From a bacterium (GTDB taxonomy: Bacteria > Electryoneota > Electryoneia > Electryoneales > Electryoneaceae), in contig JAHLLB010000001.1 in assembly GCA_020444425.1 (NCBI GenBank), positions 186,001-250,000 of the forward strand: a stretch of 64,000 nt of DNA. The letters run 5' to 3'. Shown here in pieces: positions 61,052 to 64,000 of the stretch. Each line of letters opens with the position of its first letter. Position 1 is the stretch's first letter. Below the pieces are notes generated by a model. It saw only the letters and a program-made list of their open reading frames with translations. It had not been told where the DNA came from and ran no database searches. The position numbers and the translations under genes are program-made.

Positions 61052-61690
61052 TCAGAATCCCGCCTGCCGCAGTTTGTCCATCGTCAGTCCGCCGCCGGTG
61101 TGCGGGCCGAGCATGTTGCGGACATACTTCGCGATCAGGTCCCACTCGACGTGCACCTTCTCACCCGGTTTCAACAGGTGCAGCGTGGTCTGCTGCCAGG
61201 TGTGCGGGATAATCTCCACCTCGAACGCGTCGTCCAACCGTTTCGCGACGGTCAAGCTGACACCGTGCAACGCGACTGATCCCTTCTCCACAATGAACGG
61301 TGCGTCCGGTTCCGGCAGCTCCAGCCGCAAGCGCGTCGAACCGGCCAGGGGCTTCACGTTCAGCAATTTGATCATGCCGTCCACGTGCCCCTGCACCAGG
61401 TGGCCACCGAGCCGGTCTGTCGGCCGCATCGCCCGTTCCAGGTTGACCGGATCGCCGGGCTTGAACTCGCCGAGGCGGGTGCGGTGCAACGTTTCGCGCA
61501 CAACCTCCACGGTAAACAGGTTCTTCTCCAGCGTGACCACGGTCTGGCAGGCACCGTTCAGCGCGATGCTGTCCCCGATCTTGACACTGCTGTCGAGGAT
61601 GTCATGTGCCTCGACGGTAATCGTCGCGCCCTCACCCCGGGGGCGATTTCCACGGATGACGCCGACTTCTTCAATCAGTCCGGTGAACAT
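61052..61690 (-). CDS. ribE: Riboflavin synthase alpha chain
   Basis: ATG 61690 overlaps the ribD stop in TGATG; the track's start is 21 residues too early. The 212-residue protein has the duplicated fold: first MFTGLIEEVGVIRG and ALNGACQTVV, second GGHLVQGHVDGMIKL and VALHGVSLTVAKR. It dismutates two lumazine molecules into riboflavin. Translation is probably coupled to ribD. Confidence 0.96.
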   Translation of the reverse strand: MFTGLIEEVGVIRGNRPRGEGATITVEAHDILDSSVKIGDSIALNGACQTVVTLEKNLFTVEVVRETLHRTRLGEFKPGDPVNLERAMRPTDRLGGHLVQGHVDGMIKLLNVKPLAGSTRLRLELPEPDAPFIVEKGSVALHGVSLTVAKRLDDAFEVEIIPHTWQQTTLHLLKPGEKVHVEWDLIAKYVRNMLGPHTGGGLTMDKLRQAGF

Positions 61691-62811
61691 CAGCGGTTCT
61701 CCCGGTGAATGACCCGTGCGGCGACATGCAGATCGTTGCCAATCTTGCGCCACTGCATCGGCGCGAGACGGATCGCGTCATGCACCTTCAGAATGCCCAG
61801 GTCGCTGATCGCTTCGATACCGGTTCCGATGAACATCGGTGCGACCACCACCTCCACTTTGTCGACCAGATCGAGGTCGAGGAACGACGTCCAGATCCGG
61901 CTGCCACCCTCCACCAGCAACGATCCGACACCCAGCTCGCTGATGATGTTGTGAACTTCACGCAGATCGACGCGACCATTGCCATCCGGATCAGTATGAA
62001 ACAGCGACACGTTTGGATTGTTCGCCCAGTCGGGCACCGGCGCATCCTTTAGGCCGAAGACCCAGGTCGGGGCGTCCTCCGGCGTGTTGATGATTTTCGA
62101 GTCTGGATCGATGCGGAACTGGCTGTCAATCACGATCCGCACCGGATTGCGGCCCGGAACGTGGCGTACGGTCAACTGGCAATCGTCCGCGGCGACTGTA
62201 CCCGATCCGACCAGTACGGCGTCGTGCATCGCGCGTAACAGGTGGGCGTAGCGCAGGCTCTGCTTTCCGGAAATCCACTGGCTGTGGCCGGTGATGGCGG
62301 CGATGCGGCCGTCCAGGGATTGAGCGATCTTAAGCGTGACCCATGTCCGGCCGGTTGCCGCTTTCTTCAGGTACGGCTGGTTGAGCAGTGCGGCTTCGTC
62401 CGCGAGCAGGCCGACCTCGACCGCCACGCCTGCGTCCAGCAGCTGTTGAAATCCCTTGCCGGACACTTTCGGATTCGGATCTTCAATCGCGGCAACGACG
62501 CGTGCGACGCCGGACTCGAGGATGCGCCTGGTGCAGGGCGGTGTTTTACCGTAATGACAACAGGGCTCGAGGTTGACGTACAACGTCGCGCCCTGGGCCA
62601 GCTTGCTGGCTTTTTTCAGCGCATGCACCTCGGCGTGCGGACCGCCGAACCGCCGGTGGTATCCTTCCCCGACGATGACACCGTCCCTGACCACCACTGC
62701 GCCAACCATCGGGTTCGGTGCAACCCAGGCCCGGCCGCGGCGCGCAAGCACGATTGCCCGCGCCATCATCTGCTCGTCGAATGTCTTTTCTTTCAGCGTA
62801 GAATCCCTCAC
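61690..62811 (-). CDS. ribD: Bifunctional diaminohydroxyphosphoribosylaminopyrimidine deaminase / reductase
   Basis: The 373-residue protein starts at GTG 62811, immediately after the leader terminator. The N-terminal deaminase has zinc ligands His59, Cys84 and Cys93 (GPHAEVHAL, LEPCCHYGKTPPC) and catalytic Glu61. The C-terminal reductase domain has VTLKIAQSLDGRIA, GSGTVAADDCQLTVR and SLLVEGGSRIWTSFL. It performs two steps between RibA product and the RibH substrate. The operon ribD-ribE(-ribBA) is controlled by the FMN riboswitch upstream. The start is the least certain point; ATG 62769 is too short for the family. Confidence 0.95.
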   Translation of the reverse strand: MRDSTLKEKTFDEQMMARAIVLARRGRAWVAPNPMVGAVVVRDGVIVGEGYHRRFGGPHAEVHALKKASKLAQGATLYVNLEPCCHYGKTPPCTRRILESGVARVVAAIEDPNPKVSGKGFQQLLDAGVAVEVGLLADEAALLNQPYLKKAATGRTWVTLKIAQSLDGRIAAITGHSQWISGKQSLRYAHLLRAMHDAVLVGSGTVAADDCQLTVRHVPGRNPVRIVIDSQFRIDPDSKIINTPEDAPTWVFGLKDAPVPDWANNPNVSLFHTDPDGNGRVDLREVHNIISELGVGSLLVEGGSRIWTSFLDLDLVDKVEVVVAPMFIGTGIEAISDLGILKVHDAIRLAPMQWRKIGNDLHVAARVIHRENR

Positions 62812-62849
62812 AAATACAAAAGCCCCAACGGTTTGCTACCGTCGGGGCT
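62812..62849 (-). terminator. Expression-platform terminator of the FMN riboswitch
   Basis: On the minus strand AGCCCCGACGG and CCGTTGGGGCT form an 11-bp stem (one G-U pair) with loop TAGCAAA, followed by TTTGTATTTG that runs into the GTG start of ribD. GGGG in the 3' arm is also the only Shine-Dalgarno-like sequence before the start. The hairpin may therefore block both elongation and initiation when FMN is bound. Confidence 0.85.
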
Positions 62850-62930
62850 GAGATGGACACAGACAGGGAGCCCGTCTCACATGGAGACGACCTCTCCACG
62901 CATCCCGAGAGATGCGTATCGTTGTGGTCC

Positions 62931-62946
62931 GGGGACACGTGTCCCC
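62931..62946. repeat. Perfect 16-bp palindrome GGGGACACGTGTCCCC
   Basis: The palindrome is of the same GGGGACAC/GTGTCCCC family as 1416, 8523 and the 223-bp repeat ends. It sits one base past the P1 stem of the FMN aptamer, inside the leader. A second hairpin CGCATCCCGAGAGATGCG follows at 62899-62916. Both may affect folding between aptamer and terminator. Confidence 0.7.
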
Positions 62947-62947
62947 T

Positions 62948-63097
62948 GTCTTCTCCCATCCGGACTTTCACCGTCGGCACCGGAATTTCACCGGTCCAGC
63001 CTGTGGAGGGTTAACGAGCCACACTGGCTCTCGGGCTCCTCCATTCAGGGTCGCGGGCTTTCACCGCCGGTCTGGAATTGCACCAGGCCCCGAAGAC
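62948..63097 (-). ncRNA. FMN riboswitch (RFN element)
   Basis: The minus strand reads GTCTTCGGGGCCTGGTGCAA, ATTCCAGACCGGCGGTGAAA, GCCCGCGA, then ACCGGTGAAATTCCGGTGCC, GACGGTGAAAGTCCGGATGG and GAGAAGAC. These are the conserved RFN blocks in order; the ends GTCTTC and GAAGAC close P1. It binds flavin mononucleotide and turns off ribD-ribE expression through the terminator downstream. Confidence 0.96.
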
Positions 63098-63103
63098 GTG
63101 AAA

Positions 63104-63133
63104 AATATAGCTGTGTTCAGGGTCACGGCGCAA
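63104..63133 (-). promoter_or_regulatory. Candidate promoter of the rib operon
   Basis: TTGCGC-N18-TATATT on the minus strand ends seven bases before the aptamer, giving a plausible transcription start near 63097. The -35 box is weak and FCB promoters often differ from this consensus. The position is the main support. Confidence 0.35.
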
Positions 63134-63419
63134 TCCGCCGAGAGATACCATCTTTCGTGAAACTTGAGGCTCTTGTCATTTTCTTGGATCTCAAGAGTGT
63201 ATACTTACAACCGACAAGAAAAAGTGAGCATCGGGTCTTGCTTGCCGGGAGCATGTAACGTACGTTCGGTGCGGCGTGGAAGGTGCACGGCTGAGGGGGA
63301 CCCCACCTTCTTGTCTCACGGGATAGCAGATTGCTTCCATTTTCGGCTCACCCGGACTTGGATGCGGACTGCGAATCTGGTTAGCTTGGCCGTGTAGGCG
63401 CTGGAGGAGCATTGTTCAG
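63134..63419. other. Divergent intergenic region, rib operon / membrane protein
   Basis: About 290 bp with no gene. It contains AACGTACGTT at 63257-63266, identical to the palindrome at 23858. It is otherwise unremarkable; promoters of the membrane protein gene should lie here. Confidence 0.4.
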
Positions 63420-63953
63420 ATGAGTAAAGTGAGTACCGCGACTTCAGTGGAACACACATCCTCAGAGCAGGATTCGGATGTGAAGGATTCGTCTTCCAGT
63501 CAGGCCAGCAGATCCTCGAACACAGATACTGTGTCTCGTCCAGGTAGCAACGGTCATACACCGGATAAGACGTTGGACAACAATTCCGCAACGGCATACA
63601 TGCAGGTTTCCGGACCACAGCAACCCGGCCAGCCAAAGTTGATTGAGAAGGCCGGTAACATCTTCGGCACGTTCGGCAAGTTCATGTACAACGCGTTCAG
63701 TTTCGCCATGTACATGGTTGGCTTGTTCGGATTCCTCTGCGGTGCGTCAGTTCCGATCGTAACGCTGTGGTTCTTCCTAAACGTGGACGTCACCATCCGT
63801 TGGTGGCACATCATCCTCGGTGTCGGTGGCAACATCGGGATCTTCATTGTCTCGATGAACATGATCCGGGATCTGTATGTGCAACCGCTGATCGAAAAGA
63901 TCGAAGCGGCCCAGTCCAAGGCGATGTGGGGCGAACGGCCGTCACGCTACTGA
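63420..63953 (+). CDS. Small membrane protein with Ser-rich N-terminus, function unknown
   Basis: ATG 63420 follows TGGAGGAGC; 177 residues. The first 80 residues are hydrophilic, Ser/Thr/Asn-rich and probably disordered (SSSSQASRSSNTDTVSRP). Two transmembrane helices follow (about 97-120, AMYMVGLFGFLCGASVPIV; about 130-150, HIILGVGGNIGIFIVSM), then a short charged C-terminus (EKIEAAQSKAMWGERP). I recognise no family. A terminator 30 bp downstream marks it as a monocistronic unit. Confidence 0.75.
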   Translation: MSKVSTATSVEHTSSEQDSDVKDSSSSQASRSSNTDTVSRPGSNGHTPDKTLDNNSATAYMQVSGPQQPGQPKLIEKAGNIFGTFGKFMYNAFSFAMYMVGLFGFLCGASVPIVTLWFFLNVDVTIRWWHIILGVGGNIGIFIVSMNMIRDLYVQPLIEKIEAAQSKAMWGERPSRY

Positions 63954-63980
63954 GATACGCCGGTTGTGAAACGACTTCGA

Positions 63981-64000
63981 CGCCCCTGCCGGGGCGTTTT
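63981..64000 (+). terminator. Rho-independent terminator of the last gene
   Basis: CGCCCC-TGCC-GGGGCG is followed by TTTT at the window edge. The T-run may continue beyond the window. It lies 28 bp past the stop of the 63420 gene. Confidence 0.82.

Overview
The window is about 64 kb of GC-rich (roughly 58-60% by eye) bacterial chromosome. The organism looks like a Gram-negative of the FCB supergroup but probably not a typical Bacteroidota. Secreted proteins end in YPNPFNP / G(V/I)Y(F/V)YR-type C-terminal sorting domains, there is a PorV/PorQ-like barrel and a PorZ-like propeller protein (type IX secretion signatures), and the TonB receptors carry CarboxypepD_reg-like N-domains. There is no SusD, and strong Shine-Dalgarno sequences precede most starts. 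I cannot place it more precisely; uncultured lineages such as Marinimicrobia, KSB1, Zixibacteria or Latescibacteria would fit. No phage or IS element, CRISPR array, rRNA or tRNA was seen.

Region 1 (1-28.7 kb, all minus strand) is an extracytoplasmic alpha-glucan (starch, glycogen or maltodextrin) utilisation locus. In transcription order it holds: a TonB receptor with a beta-helix lipoprotein; a second TonB receptor, a 1213-residue secreted partner and a PorV-like barrel; a starch-binding-type secreted protein; a lipoprotein GH13 amylase; a large modular GH13 amylase; a glycogen-debranching-type enzyme; a Fes-like esterase; a GH57 lipoprotein; and, cut by the window edge, a MalE-like binding protein running into a membrane domain (putative MalE-MalF fusion). 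It resembles a polysaccharide utilisation locus but has no SusD. The proposed logic is surface binding and trimming, TonB import of oligosaccharides, periplasmic debranching, then ABC uptake.

Region 2 (29-32.6 kb) has a PhoR/PhoB-type two-component pair and, divergently, trmH. Region 3 (32.6-43.1 kb) is sparse and repeat-rich: a 223-bp tandem repeat, REP-like palindromes and simple repeats separate a beta-helix sorted protein, an ECF sigma factor with a membrane partner, nadE, a porin-like barrel and an O-antigen-ligase-like protein. Region 4 (43.2-54 kb) is compact housekeeping: a glycosyltransferase, a GNA1162-like secreted protein, tatA/B-tatC, purQ-purS, pssA-psd, purC, purB, an HtrA protease, transaldolase and truA, with many 1-8 base start/stop overlaps. 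Region 5 (54-63 kb) has a lone EcfT, the PorZ-like protein, ribH, a GT-C membrane protein, ribBA, ribE and ribD behind an FMN riboswitch with a terminator. A small two-helix membrane protein and a terminator close the window.

A recurring theme is intergenic repeats: at least three REP-like palindrome families, two long tandem repeats (75 bp and 223 bp) and several microsatellite-like tracts. Coordinates given here use my chosen start codons and therefore often differ from the ORF track.
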